A program made the position numbers and the translations under genes. Shown here one piece after another: positions 7,326 through 15,410 of a DNA stretch of 16,005 bases. The notes below the pieces were generated by a model. That model was not told the origin of the DNA. It worked only from the letters and a program-made list of their open reading frames with translations, and ran no database searches. This stretch comes from an uncultured archaeon (GTDB lineage: Archaea > Nanobdellota > Nanobdellia > Pacearchaeales > GW2011-AR1): assembly GCA_903873955.1 (NCBI GenBank), contig CAIQQL010000027.1, positions 1 through 16,005 of the forward strand, in the 5' to 3' direction. The first letter of the stretch is position 1, and each line of letters begins with the position of its first letter.

Positions 7326-8759
7326 CTAACGGTAACTCTTCCGGAACGAAGCTGCATAAATCAAGGCTATTGCGGCAAGCGACAAACCAAAGGAGAGTGC
7401 ACTAAAGAAAGGCAAGGACATAAGCGCACGTCCGCAGGGGATGGTCTGGGTATACGCCCCCTTACAGGAAGATTCGTTGATATAAAACAGAGGCGCTATC
7501 TTAGGATCGCAACGCGGATTTCCAGGACTCAAGACCTTTTCGAGTGAGATGGTCTGCTGGTCATTGATGCAATTACTCAGACCGAGGTTCTTGGTGGTAC
7601 AAGCATCATTACCGCAGCTTCCAATATTTTTTGTGCAGGTAGACCTGACATCAATATCCGGCGCTGTGGTGTTCCAGACCTGGCTACAGGCATTGTCAAC
7701 CCACGCACAGTAACAGGTAGAAGTGCAGTCTGACCCGCCAAAGGCGTTATGGAGACATTGAGTCTGAGGATCAGGATTCACCTGCAAAGCAGCGTCCCAA
7801 GCAAGGCCCTCTTGCCCATTACATTCTGCCTTCACAAGATTTGCGCAACCTTGGTCTGTCTTCCGTGAATCATTTATTATACATCCAGAGGCACTACAAA
7901 TATATCCCGTAGGACAACAGGCAAGACCATTATTGAAGTTGGATCCTTTGCAAGCAGCTCCCGCATTTATATTTTTCGAGCTTTGAAGAGTAGGGAGATC
8001 TATAAATCCGGCAATAGGAGAATTTGAACTGTTGAACTTGGTCGCGCGGGTCTTCGTTGCACCACAAACCCAATAGTCGGGCCCTGGAACCTGGGGTACA
8101 TTCGCCACGCACGTACAGCTTGAAGTACAATTCGTTCCTGCCGCACAACTGGCGTTCCCTAACGCTGAGGCAGGATCACATTGTTCATTGAATCCTGCAC
8201 TATTTGGAGAGGTTACTGTCCCGTCCCCGCAGGATGTGGTGACTATAGGCGGAACACTTCCGTTCTTTTTACAGCAAAGCTTGTATGTATAGAACAAAGA
8301 GCTATTTGAGAGATGTGCGTTACTCAAGGTCGAGAGAGAGGCGATTGCAGCCTCGTTTGCAGCACAGGCTGTCTTGGCATCGCAAAGGAGATCCCCAAAA
8401 CAAATAGGAGCATACGCTGCATCAGTCAAAGTAGGAGACTGCGCATGGGCGTTTACAGGTTTGGATAATCTTAAGACCGCATTGGCACCTGTACAGGCGG
8501 TACCGTTTGCATAAGGATAATAACCAAAATTGAAGATAGGATTGTTGTAACAAATCTTCACAGGGAAAACAAGGGTAGACGCATTTGCCGCATGGGCATT
8601 TTCCGGAGCACTCAATCGCAGGATTGTCTGATTGTCAGGGCAGGTATAAACTGCAGGTATTGGAGGAGTTGCTACCGCTTGAGAACTTACCAGAGAGAGA
8701 GAAAATAAGGAAAAAAGAAGCATACACCCCAGACCGAGTATACTCCCTACCTTTTTCAT
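7326..8759 (-). CDS. Cys-rich, membrane-anchored surface protein, paralog A (477 aa)
   Basis: Not a named family. Residues 1-30 are a signal peptide. Three repeat units follow, each with a hydrophobic LxLS-like strand, Asn-Ala-His (54-56, 103-105, 147-149) and a Tyr/hydrophobic strand ending in Cys (C70, C120, C162/C163). Next comes a Cys cluster (about 177-217) that opens with CGDG and continues NEQCDP and CTSSCTC; this resembles the Cys-rich repeats seen in many bacterial and DPANN surface proteins. Two more Cys-rich modules follow (CCPTGYICSASGC; STCYCAWVDNAC). The C-terminus carries IPCGRALMSLPFF, a membrane helix (about 451-472) and a basic RKSYR end. Domain order matches the 733-aa neighbour, so the pair arose by tandem duplication. 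Disulfide-rich folding outside the cell is expected; the function is unknown. Confidence 0.78.
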   Translation of the reverse strand: MKKVGSILGLGCMLLFSLFSLSLVSSQAVATPPIPAVYTCPDNQTILRLSAPENAHAANASTLVFPVKICYNNPIFNFGYYPYANGTACTGANAVLRLSKPVNAHAQSPTLTDAAYAPICFGDLLCDAKTACAANEAAIASLSTLSNAHLSNSSLFYTYKLCCKKNGSVPPIVTTSCGDGTVTSPNSAGFNEQCDPASALGNASCAAGTNCTSSCTCVANVPQVPGPDYWVCGATKTRATKFNSSNSPIAGFIDLPTLQSSKNINAGAACKGSNFNNGLACCPTGYICSASGCIINDSRKTDQGCANLVKAECNGQEGLAWDAALQVNPDPQTQCLHNAFGGSDCTSTCYCAWVDNACSQVWNTTAPDIDVRSTCTKNIGSCGNDACTTKNLGLSNCINDQQTISLEKVLSPGNPRCDPKIAPLFYINESSCKGAYTQTIPCGRALMSLPFFSALSFGLSLAAIALIYAASFRKSYR

Positions 8760-8779
8760 GAGGAGGACAAGAATATCTA

Positions 8780-8788
8780 ATTTAAATA
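8780..8788 (-). promoter_or_regulatory. TATA box of paralog A
   Basis: Minus-strand TATTTAAAT at -29 to -21 from the ATG at 8759, in the 34-bp gap after paralog B. Confidence 0.65.
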
Positions 8789-8793
8789 ACTAA

Positions 8794-10995
8794 CTACTTG
8801 AAATTATTTTTCCTCAAATAAAACCATGCATAGAGCATGCTGACACATATCATCGATGTCCAGAACGCACTCCACCCGAAAAAAGGAAGAGACATAAGCG
8901 CACGTCCGCAAGGGATTGACTGAGAGGTACTCCCCTCACAAGAACGATTGTCAATATAAAATGGGGCAATGAGACAGCCATTGTGGGTGACGTTACGCAA
9001 TATACTAATCGACTGGATGTCATTAATGCAATCTCCAAGTCCCAGATTTTTATGTGTACAGACATCAGCCAGCATACAATTACCCGGAACTGGATTTCCT
9101 GGTGAACAGTCATTAGGCGATTTTCCTGGAGCAATAGGCGACCATTTATAGGTGCAAGCGTTTCCATCCATCTCACAATAACAGGTGTTATTACATCCAT
9201 TCGAATTTGATTGTGTATTCGACAGACAATGCGCCACCTCGGCAGCGCTTACCGTTGTGGCATAATTGTAGGCAGTAGTTTTTGAGAGAGACCCATCCTT
9301 CTGACAGTCAGAGGCACCCAATTGCAGACAGCTGGGTGCAGGGTTGGTAGGAATACATCCTTGATCAGAGCAGGAATAACCATTAGGGCAACAGTCACTC
9401 AAAGCATTAGTGAAGTGGGATTTTTTACACAGATTTTGTAACACCCCTCCATTTCGTTCAGCTATTGTTGAGATGTCCGTAAAAGAAGGGACTGCCGTCC
9501 TTGGATTGTTCGTATAGTTCCATAATGTTGCCGACTCGCCACCGAAGTTACATTCCCACTGCGTCCCGGTAGGAACAACCGGAGGGATGACTGGGGTTGT
9601 TTGGGTTATGCAAGAGCAGTCGGTATTACAATAAAAACCCTGCGAACAGGTCGCATTTCCCAAAGGAGAATTATAGTCGCATTGCTCATTGACTAAATTA
9701 AGATTGACCACTCCTTGCGTCGATTGATTATTCACTACACCATCACCACATATTCCGTGAGGCTGTGGAGGGACCAGAGGAATTCCCGTCCTGTTACAAC
9801 AAAGCTGATAGGGTTCTGGAGTGCCGTCGATTGCAACATGGGCATTGTTTGATCCTGAAAGGTTCGCCACCCAACGTTCACCGCCGGCATAATCGCAATT
9901 CCCCGCAGTCAAACGACAGCCAATATCACCATAACAGACAGGCACTAAATAAGATGTCAGCTTGCCATCCTGCGCGTGGGAGTTGGTTGCCTCAAAGAGG
10001 TTGAAGATGCGATTTCCATTGCCTTGAGAGCAAGCCCAAGGAGTGATACTCTGGTTATATTCTGCCCCAAAAATGTTGTTGTAACAAACTGAATAACTTG
10101 CATGTGGATCGCTTTGTATATCGGTAAACAAAGCAACATGGGAATTGTTGGTCTGATACAGAGTGAACAATGTTTGGTTGAGGGGATTACAGAGGGTATT
10201 TTGCACAGGGTTCACTGGAGAGACCACCACATCACAACTTGCGCTCTTTCCTGCACTCGTCACCGTCCAGGTCTTTTTACCAGGAGTATGAAAAACAAGA
10301 GAAGCAAGATTGTTGCCTGTGCCTGAAACACTGGGTGACACCCCTTCTCCACCCATCGTTATTGCCCAACTAAATGTGCCATCTCCTCCTTGGGCAGAAG
10401 CCCTCACTGTCTGTCCCGCATCATACGGAGGCTGTTGAATATTAGGAACAATCGAACAGGAAGGTGCAGTGAAAACATTGCTCACATGGATCAATTGCTC
10501 TCCTGTCCATTTATTATAGTTCACAGCTCCGGCAAACTGCTCCCAGCTAAACGTCAGCTTGTAGTCTCCAACATTGATAGGTGCTGTAAAGGGACCTACG
10601 GAAAAAGTCCAGTAGCCTGAAGGAGCAAGGGCAGAGGATGAAATGGATTTTGTTGTGCGATTGAAAGTAGCGCTGCCCCCGAGAGGGATAGGATTGTAGG
10701 TATTAAGCACAGTGCCACTAAAATAGAACTCCCTTCCAGGAGCTATCTGCTCCCCATTTGAAGGAGAGGTGATAGTGAACATTGGGGAGGCATCAACCGT
10801 ATGATCAAACCCATAACAGTCCTGCCCGTGGACCACATTTGAATCCACACTAATGGGATAATAATTTAGGCTTCCACAGGCCCCTGCGCCAGTAGAATAA
10901 AGAGTGATATGGGTCTCCAGGGCAAAAACCCCCCCAAAGGCCAGAAAGCAAGCACAGACAAATACAACTGCAAACTTCAATAAACCTCTTCTCAT
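8794..10995 (-). CDS. Cys-rich, membrane-anchored surface protein, paralog B (733 aa)
   Basis: Shares its C-terminal two thirds with the 477-aa neighbour but has about 240 extra residues at the front. Residues 1-25 are a signal peptide. Two beta-sandwich domains follow: about 70-172 (FTITSPSNGEQIAPG, GDYKLTFSW) and about 178-259, PKD/Ig-like (GGDGTFSWAITMGG, GKKTWTVTS). Three Asn-Ser/Ala-His units lie at 284-286, 338-340 and 384-386, each with a strand ending in CY or CC. The CGDG cluster (416-461) continues NEQCDY and CNTDCSC. Cys modules CCPNGYSCSDQGC and NTCYCEMDGNAC lead to IPCGRALMSLPFF, a membrane helix (about 705-727) and a basic RKNNFK tail. It may serve as an adhesin or envelope protein; this is inference. 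The start has an AT box at -33 to -25. Confidence 0.78.
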   Translation of the reverse strand: MRRGLLKFAVVFVCACFLAFGGVFALETHITLYSTGAGACGSLNYYPISVDSNVVHGQDCYGFDHTVDASPMFTITSPSNGEQIAPGREFYFSGTVLNTYNPIPLGGSATFNRTTKSISSSALAPSGYWTFSVGPFTAPINVGDYKLTFSWEQFAGAVNYNKWTGEQLIHVSNVFTAPSCSIVPNIQQPPYDAGQTVRASAQGGDGTFSWAITMGGEGVSPSVSGTGNNLASLVFHTPGKKTWTVTSAGKSASCDVVVSPVNPVQNTLCNPLNQTLFTLYQTNNSHVALFTDIQSDPHASYSVCYNNIFGAEYNQSITPWACSQGNGNRIFNLFEATNSHAQDGKLTSYLVPVCYGDIGCRLTAGNCDYAGGERWVANLSGSNNAHVAIDGTPEPYQLCCNRTGIPLVPPQPHGICGDGVVNNQSTQGVVNLNLVNEQCDYNSPLGNATCSQGFYCNTDCSCITQTTPVIPPVVPTGTQWECNFGGESATLWNYTNNPRTAVPSFTDISTIAERNGGVLQNLCKKSHFTNALSDCCPNGYSCSDQGCIPTNPAPSCLQLGASDCQKDGSLSKTTAYNYATTVSAAEVAHCLSNTQSNSNGCNNTCYCEMDGNACTYKWSPIAPGKSPNDCSPGNPVPGNCMLADVCTHKNLGLGDCINDIQSISILRNVTHNGCLIAPFYIDNRSCEGSTSQSIPCGRALMSLPFFGWSAFWTSMICVSMLYAWFYLRKNNFK

Positions 10996-11019
10996 ATGTT
11001 TTTATTAGAGGCAAATAGA

Positions 11020-11028
11020 TATTTAAAA
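11020..11028 (-). promoter_or_regulatory. TATA box of paralog B
   Basis: Minus-strand TTTTAAATA at -33 to -25 from the ATG at 10995, slightly further upstream than at the other genes; a very short leader is possible. Confidence 0.55.
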
Positions 11029-11070
11029 CTTTAGAATCGTTTTTTAAAAGAATATTGATAATGCCGACAA

Positions 11071-13173
11071 TTAAAAATAGTCCGTCAAAGCGGATGTCTT
11101 GTCTCCCAAAGCTATCTTTTCCTGAGGGATCTCCACTGCTGAAGCATCCAGTTCCTTTTTCAAGCGGATGACGTTATCCACAAAGTTCTCAATCTTTTGC
11201 TCATGGCTGACAATCAATAGCTGGGTGACATTGAGTTCATCAAACACATCCCTCATCTTGTCAATCTGCGCCTCAGAAAACCCATCTGTAGGCTCATCCA
11301 GGATGACGATATCCTTGGTCTTTATCCTGCTCATCAGTGAATTGATGGTCTGATTGAGTGCGAGACGATACGCCAATGCCACGGCAGTACGTTCTCCGCC
11401 TGAAAGGAACGTATATTCCATCTCAACCTCTCCCTGCAGGATGATGGGTGTAAAGTTCTCATCAAGTCTTATCTCAAAAACATCCCCTGCCAGCATCATA
11501 AACCACTTACTGAAGAGATTGGCAAACTCCCCCCGCAGCTTGAGCAGGACATGGCGTTCAGTGAAATCAAGCAAGGAAAGGAACGAACCTGAAAGCCAGT
11601 CAGACAATTCAAGCATGGAGGTAAGCTTCAGTTTGAGCTGCTCTTTTTGTGAAAGTGATTGCTCCAGACGGATGATATCCGCACGCATCAGCTCCTGTTC
11701 CTTACGCAGTTCGGCAAGGGCAATCTCTCCGCTTTTTTCCTCTTGGTCGATAGCTTTGAGATCATCTTGCTTCATCTTGAAGAGCCCGGAGAATCGTGAG
11801 AGCGCAATCATATCCTCCTTGATTGTCGCCATATGTTTCTCAAGCATGATGATATCCTTTTCAAGGGCGCTTTGCAATCGCTGCACTTCCTGGTGTCTGC
11901 GTTTGGTCTTTTCTTGCTGCTCCTGCTTTGAGCGCAGAATCTCGAGTGCAACCTTGCGTTCTTCAAGCTGGATCAGGTCCATCTTCTCTTTTTCAAGCAA
12001 GGTAAAAAGCGTCTCCTTTTCCAGCAACAGCTCTTCAGTCCTCTTTTTTATATTCGCCAGTGAACGTTCGGTCTCATTGAGGATATTATGCTTATGCACT
12101 TCAGGAACATCCTGCAAACAGGTAGGGCAGATATCAATCCTGAAGACCCTTTCCTTTTTCACCATCAACTCTTTGCGGGTATCCTCCATATTCTTGAGCT
12201 GACCCAAAAGGTCAATATGCTTGCTTTGCAGCGTATCGAGGTTTATCTTTGTCTTGAGCAAGGACTGCAGTGTCATCTTCAAGGTCTCCTCCTGCAAAGG
12301 TTCGATAGAGTCTGCGAGTGCCCGCGTAAGCTCGGCCACTTCTTTTTTGGCCTGAAAGAGCGCATCATCTTTTGTGCTCCGAAGGACCTTGGTCTTCTCC
12401 AGTTCCGTTTCCAGGCGGTCACGCTCTTTAAGCGTCTTTTCAAAAGAGGCCAGTTCATCTTCACACCCCTTCTTGCGTTCACGGACCAACCCTAGGACCT
12501 GCTCTTTTTCCAACATCAAAGAGCCTAGCACCGACAGGCGGTCTTTTTCTTGGACAATCCGTTCTTTGTCCAGCTCGAGTGTCCTCACTTCAACCTGCAT
12601 CATCTTGATCTCTTCGCGAAGCTTTGCAGAGACAATCGCAAGGTTCTCGCGCATGATCTTGTATTTGTCAATGCCAAACACGTGCCTGAGCACGTTGAGG
12701 CGCACTTCCGGGTCCTCCAGGATAATCTGTTTCATCTGCTCCTGGGGAGTGTACACCGTATAGCGATAGAGAAGATTGTTCTTCTTGATGAACTCTTGAG
12801 GATAGCCTAAGATCGTGAGGATGCGCGTCTTGAGCTCGGTGACTGCATAATCTTTCTTTTCCCCGTTGATGGTCAGACCGGCGTACTCATTGGTGATGGT
12901 CTTGTTTCCACGTCTCAATTTCCGTTCCACAATGATCTCCTGGCCTTCAGACTCCAATTCAAGAATGACTTCTCCCGTCTGGGCACCGTTACGCAACAGA
13001 GCAGAGCCTGTTTGTCCTGGCTGCAGACCGAAAAGCGCATATTCCACTGCCAGCAAGATAGACGTTTTTCCGGAACCAACATCCCCTGCAAGCAACACCG
13101 ACCCTTCCGGAAATACAATCTCCTGCTCCTCATAACTTCGGATGTTCTTCAGCTTGATTTTTTTCAGTTTCAT
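11071..13173 (-). CDS. rad50: Rad50 double-strand-break repair ATPase
   Basis: A 700-aa SMC-like ATPase that acts with Mre11 in tethering and processing DNA ends. Motifs in order: Walker A GDVGSGKTS (30-38), Q-loop Gln144 in TPQEQ, coiled coil about 175-340, zinc hook CPTC (349-352), returning coil about 365-525, ABC signature LSGGE (590-594), Walker B ILDEP (624-628) with catalytic E627, and switch His657 in VSHE. It is shorter than the roughly 850-880 residues I recall for well-studied archaeal Rad50, and the coiled-coil arms account for the difference. After the ATPase head a 28-residue tail ends TSALTDYF, which resembles a PCNA-interacting box at the extreme C-terminus. The start codon overlaps the mre11 stop as ATGA, so translation is coupled. 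Confidence 0.95.
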   Translation of the reverse strand: MKLKKIKLKNIRSYEEQEIVFPEGSVLLAGDVGSGKTSILLAVEYALFGLQPGQTGSALLRNGAQTGEVILELESEGQEIIVERKLRRGNKTITNEYAGLTINGEKKDYAVTELKTRILTILGYPQEFIKKNNLLYRYTVYTPQEQMKQIILEDPEVRLNVLRHVFGIDKYKIMRENLAIVSAKLREEIKMMQVEVRTLELDKERIVQEKDRLSVLGSLMLEKEQVLGLVRERKKGCEDELASFEKTLKERDRLETELEKTKVLRSTKDDALFQAKKEVAELTRALADSIEPLQEETLKMTLQSLLKTKINLDTLQSKHIDLLGQLKNMEDTRKELMVKKERVFRIDICPTCLQDVPEVHKHNILNETERSLANIKKRTEELLLEKETLFTLLEKEKMDLIQLEERKVALEILRSKQEQQEKTKRRHQEVQRLQSALEKDIIMLEKHMATIKEDMIALSRFSGLFKMKQDDLKAIDQEEKSGEIALAELRKEQELMRADIIRLEQSLSQKEQLKLKLTSMLELSDWLSGSFLSLLDFTERHVLLKLRGEFANLFSKWFMMLAGDVFEIRLDENFTPIILQGEVEMEYTFLSGGERTAVALAYRLALNQTINSLMSRIKTKDIVILDEPTDGFSEAQIDKMRDVFDELNVTQLLIVSHEQKIENFVDNVIRLKKELDASAVEIPQEKIALGDKTSALTDYF

Positions 13174-14318
13174 AATTCCAGTATCTTCCTTACTTCAGAG
13201 AGTATTCGCTCCTCAAAGATGGCAGACTTTTCATCCTCCTTTTTTTCAGTCTGCAAGGCCTTCATCAGCCAAGGGATAGTATCATTGAATTTTCCAGGGG
13301 TCGTTTCCGTGAACTTTTTCACAATCTGCTGCTCAAGATTTGCCGCATCAAGGACATCCACCTTGATTTCCGGCTCATTGACATGCAACTTGCTTGTGGA
13401 GCGCAAAAAGACATATGCCTTTTTCTTTTGCACATATTCCTCAATCTTTGCGAAATCGATGTCGCTCACCTTGCCTTTCTGCAGCATCCCATATAGTTTG
13501 AGCATGACAATCTTATCGGAGAGCACATATCTGTCCAGGAGGGCAATCGTCTCTTCTGCAGCACTGTAGGCGTCCTTGATCTCAAGGGTCAAAGAGTGCA
13601 CATCTTTCACATGCAGCTCTTCCTTGCGAATCTTCCCATTGTCATAGATATAGAAGAAACCCCCCTTCAGTTCTTCAAGCTCGGAAAGGCTATTGGGGAA
13701 AATAGGGCCTGAATAGACTCTCCCATCCTTGTTATAATTGATATGCAAATGTCCCAAGGCAAGATAATCCACTTTAGGAAGCAGGTTATGGTCGACCGCT
13801 TTGATAGGGAGCGTCCCTACCGCATCACGCAAGGCAGTATGCAACATCAGGATCTTGAACAAGCCAGGCGTATCATGCATCTTCAGGTTTTCAATCTCAT
13901 CCACTTCAAGACCTGACTTTTTCCCAGGATAACCGTAGATGGCTACATTTCCGAAAATCGTGGGCACGAGGTACACCCGCCCGTTCCTTTCTTCATAGGA
14001 AAAGACATTCTTACAAAAACCTGCTTTCTCCAGGACATCAAGAAAAGTTTTTCCGGACACCGAATAATCATGGCTGCCGGCTATCAGGAACACAGGGATC
14101 TTTGCCTCCCGCAACCTGCGGAATTCCTGAAAGGTATCTTTGAGGGTGTCAATAGAAGGATAGGCTGAGTCAAGCAAATCCCCTGCTACAAGAACGAAAT
14201 CTACCTTTTCCTTGATAATTTTGTCGACTGCCAGCTGAAAACTCAAAAAGTTAAGAGCACGAAGTTCCGGTTGGCGCCATCCACCCAGATGACAGTCGCC
14301 CATATGTGCAAACTTCAT
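13170..14318 (-). CDS. mre11: Mre11 DNA repair nuclease
   Basis: A 382-aa manganese-dependent phosphodiesterase that forms the nuclease core of the Mre11-Rad50 complex. Conserved motifs: D8 and H10 in MGDCHLGG, GDLLD (46-50, metal D47), GSHD (81-84, catalytic His83) where many homologs have GNHD, H160 in MLHTALRD, and GHLH (189-192). The capping domain (about 220-330) is followed by a Lys/Glu-rich C-terminal helix region that should bind the Rad50 coil base. The first gene of the repair operon; rad50 overlaps it by 4 nt. HerA and NurA, often found beside this pair in archaea, are not in the window. The start is supported by a TATA box at -29 to -21. Confidence 0.94.
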   Translation of the reverse strand: MKFAHMGDCHLGGWRQPELRALNFLSFQLAVDKIIKEKVDFVLVAGDLLDSAYPSIDTLKDTFQEFRRLREAKIPVFLIAGSHDYSVSGKTFLDVLEKAGFCKNVFSYEERNGRVYLVPTIFGNVAIYGYPGKKSGLEVDEIENLKMHDTPGLFKILMLHTALRDAVGTLPIKAVDHNLLPKVDYLALGHLHINYNKDGRVYSGPIFPNSLSELEELKGGFFYIYDNGKIRKEELHVKDVHSLTLEIKDAYSAAEETIALLDRYVLSDKIVMLKLYGMLQKGKVSDIDFAKIEEYVQKKKAYVFLRSTSKLHVNEPEIKVDVLDAANLEQQIVKKFTETTPGKFNDTIPWLMKALQTEKKEDEKSAIFEERILSEVRKILEL

Positions 14319-14338
14319 ACATTGAAATCGAGAGAGGG

Positions 14339-14347
14339 TTATAAATA
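14339..14347 (-). promoter_or_regulatory. TATA box of the mre11-rad50 operon
   Basis: Minus-strand TATTTATAA at -29 to -21 from the ATG at 14318, between the prepilin-like gene and mre11. Leaderless spacing. Confidence 0.65.
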
Positions 14348-14376
14348 GATTGTTGCTTTGGAGTTGCTTGTGCTTC

Positions 14377-14892
14377 TTAGTTGCAATTTATCATCTGGGA
14401 AACAGCTGTGCCGTCGCAAATGGCCCATTTTCCTGTGTTGGCATCCACCACCATAGGCTGTATTTCAAGAACGTACTGGTGACCCGAACCAAAGTTAGGA
14501 TTGGCCGCCTGAATGTTGAGGTTTGACAGGTCACAAGTAGAGCGCGGAGTAAATTTTCCTGTTGCACAGGCAAGTCCTCCGTTCACGGGATCCTCGGGAT
14601 TATTAAGGTTATAACGTATATTCCTGTCTGGACTCCCCATCTTGATATAGAGATTGTCTATGGTGAACAGACCGTTATTGGCCAAAGAAAGAGATAATTT
14701 GCCGCTGTTGCACGCCGCACTTTTTATAAAGACACTGATCCCATCCGGGCAGGAAAGCTTTCCGGTTGGCGTAAAATTCTTCAGATAGACAAAAACAAGC
14801 ACGCTTAAGCCCATAGCGATGACGATGAGCAAAACATACCCCACCATATCGCTGATACCTTTCTTATTCCTGAGCAATGACTGTCTCTCCAT
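14377..14892 (-). CDS. Archaeal type IV prepilin-like secreted protein
   Basis: With the start at 14892 the protein has 171 aa and a class III signal peptide: MERQSLLRNKKG, a cleavage point after KKG, then ISDMVGYVLLIVIAM and a long hydrophobic helix typical of archaeal pilins and pilin-like proteins. The mature part is beta-rich with four or more cysteines (CPDG, AACNSG, ACATG, TCDLS, ICDG) and ends in ...QMINCN, so disulfides are likely. An upstream ATG at 14919 in the same frame would add nine residues; the shorter form gives the usual compact leader, while AT boxes exist for both. The gene overlaps the upstream prepilin-like gene by 29 nt (or 56 nt with the long start). It should need a prepilin peptidase, not seen here. 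Pilus subunit or minor pseudopilin cannot be told apart. Confidence 0.78.
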   Translation of the reverse strand: MERQSLLRNKKGISDMVGYVLLIVIAMGLSVLVFVYLKNFTPTGKLSCPDGISVFIKSAACNSGKLSLSLANNGLFTIDNLYIKMGSPDRNIRYNLNNPEDPVNGGLACATGKFTPRSTCDLSNLNIQAANPNFGSGHQYVLEIQPMVVDANTGKWAICDGTAVSQMINCN

Positions 14893-15379
14893 TTTCCCCT
14901 TTTTTAACAATGATAACATATAGGTTATTCGTTTTAGTGTTTATACTTGTATTATAATAAATGTTTCTATAGGACCCGACGCCTGTAAACGCGACTGTCC
15001 CGGCTGTGCGATCCATCGCCGGGGCGATGAAGACAGTACCAATGTCGGGCATAGACTGCGCCTCGTGGAAGAGCACCTCATGAGAGAGCTCCTCACCCCG
15101 ACCATTGAACCAAAGATAGATCTCCATCTCCGGATAGATTGAAGAATAATTTTGGGCGAGCTGCGTGAGTAACTCGAATTCCTTTGACGCATCCATCGAA
15201 GGTTGGTTTGCGGCATAGGTAAGCGTATACAAACTCTCCTGTTTCAGGTCCTGAGCTATGATCTGCGGACGCAGGTCCTGCTTGTCCACCTTCACTTCAG
15301 AATATATGACGCGCAGACCTAAAATGATGCTGAGGAGAATTAACGTTGCGGCTATGAAAATCTGACCTCTCTTATTCAT
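14864..15379 (-). CDS. Prepilin-like secreted protein with class III signal peptide
   Basis: A 171-aa protein beginning MNKRG followed by QIFIAATLILLSIILGLRV, the pattern of an archaeal prepilin: short basic leader, cleavage after KRG, then a hydrophobic assembly helix. The rest (about 28-171) is mixed alpha/beta with few cysteines and two N-x-S/T sequons close together (YYNTSINTK). I prefer the ATG at 15379 over an in-frame TTG at 15394, because a clear TATA box lies at -29 to -22 of the ATG. It overlaps the next prepilin-like gene and is likely expressed with it; together they may form a two-component pilus or pseudopilus. It lies directly downstream of the SRP RNA gene. Family-level call is from the N-terminus; the body is not recognised. 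Confidence 0.72.
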   Translation of the reverse strand: MNKRGQIFIAATLILLSIILGLRVIYSEVKVDKQDLRPQIIAQDLKQESLYTLTYAANQPSMDASKEFELLTQLAQNYSSIYPEMEIYLWFNGRGEELSHEVLFHEAQSMPDIGTVFIAPAMDRTAGTVAFTGVGSYRNIYYNTSINTKTNNLYVIIVKKGENGETVIAQE

Positions 15380-15400
15380 ACCTAAGGGGCGCAAAAGAAG

Positions 15401-15408
15401 TTTTTATA
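15401..15408 (-). promoter_or_regulatory. TATA box of the prepilin-like pair
   Basis: Minus-strand TATAAAAA, preceded by GAAACC, lies at -29 to -22 from the ATG at 15379. It abuts the palindrome at 15411-15420. Confidence 0.7.
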
Positions 15409-15410
15409 GG

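Noticed and set aside
11354..12202. A 282-codon plus-strand open frame inside rad50
   Set aside because: It is antisense to the coiled-coil part of Rad50; its Ser/Arg/Phe-rich translation has no domain and reflects the Glu/Lys/Leu-rich codons of the true gene.
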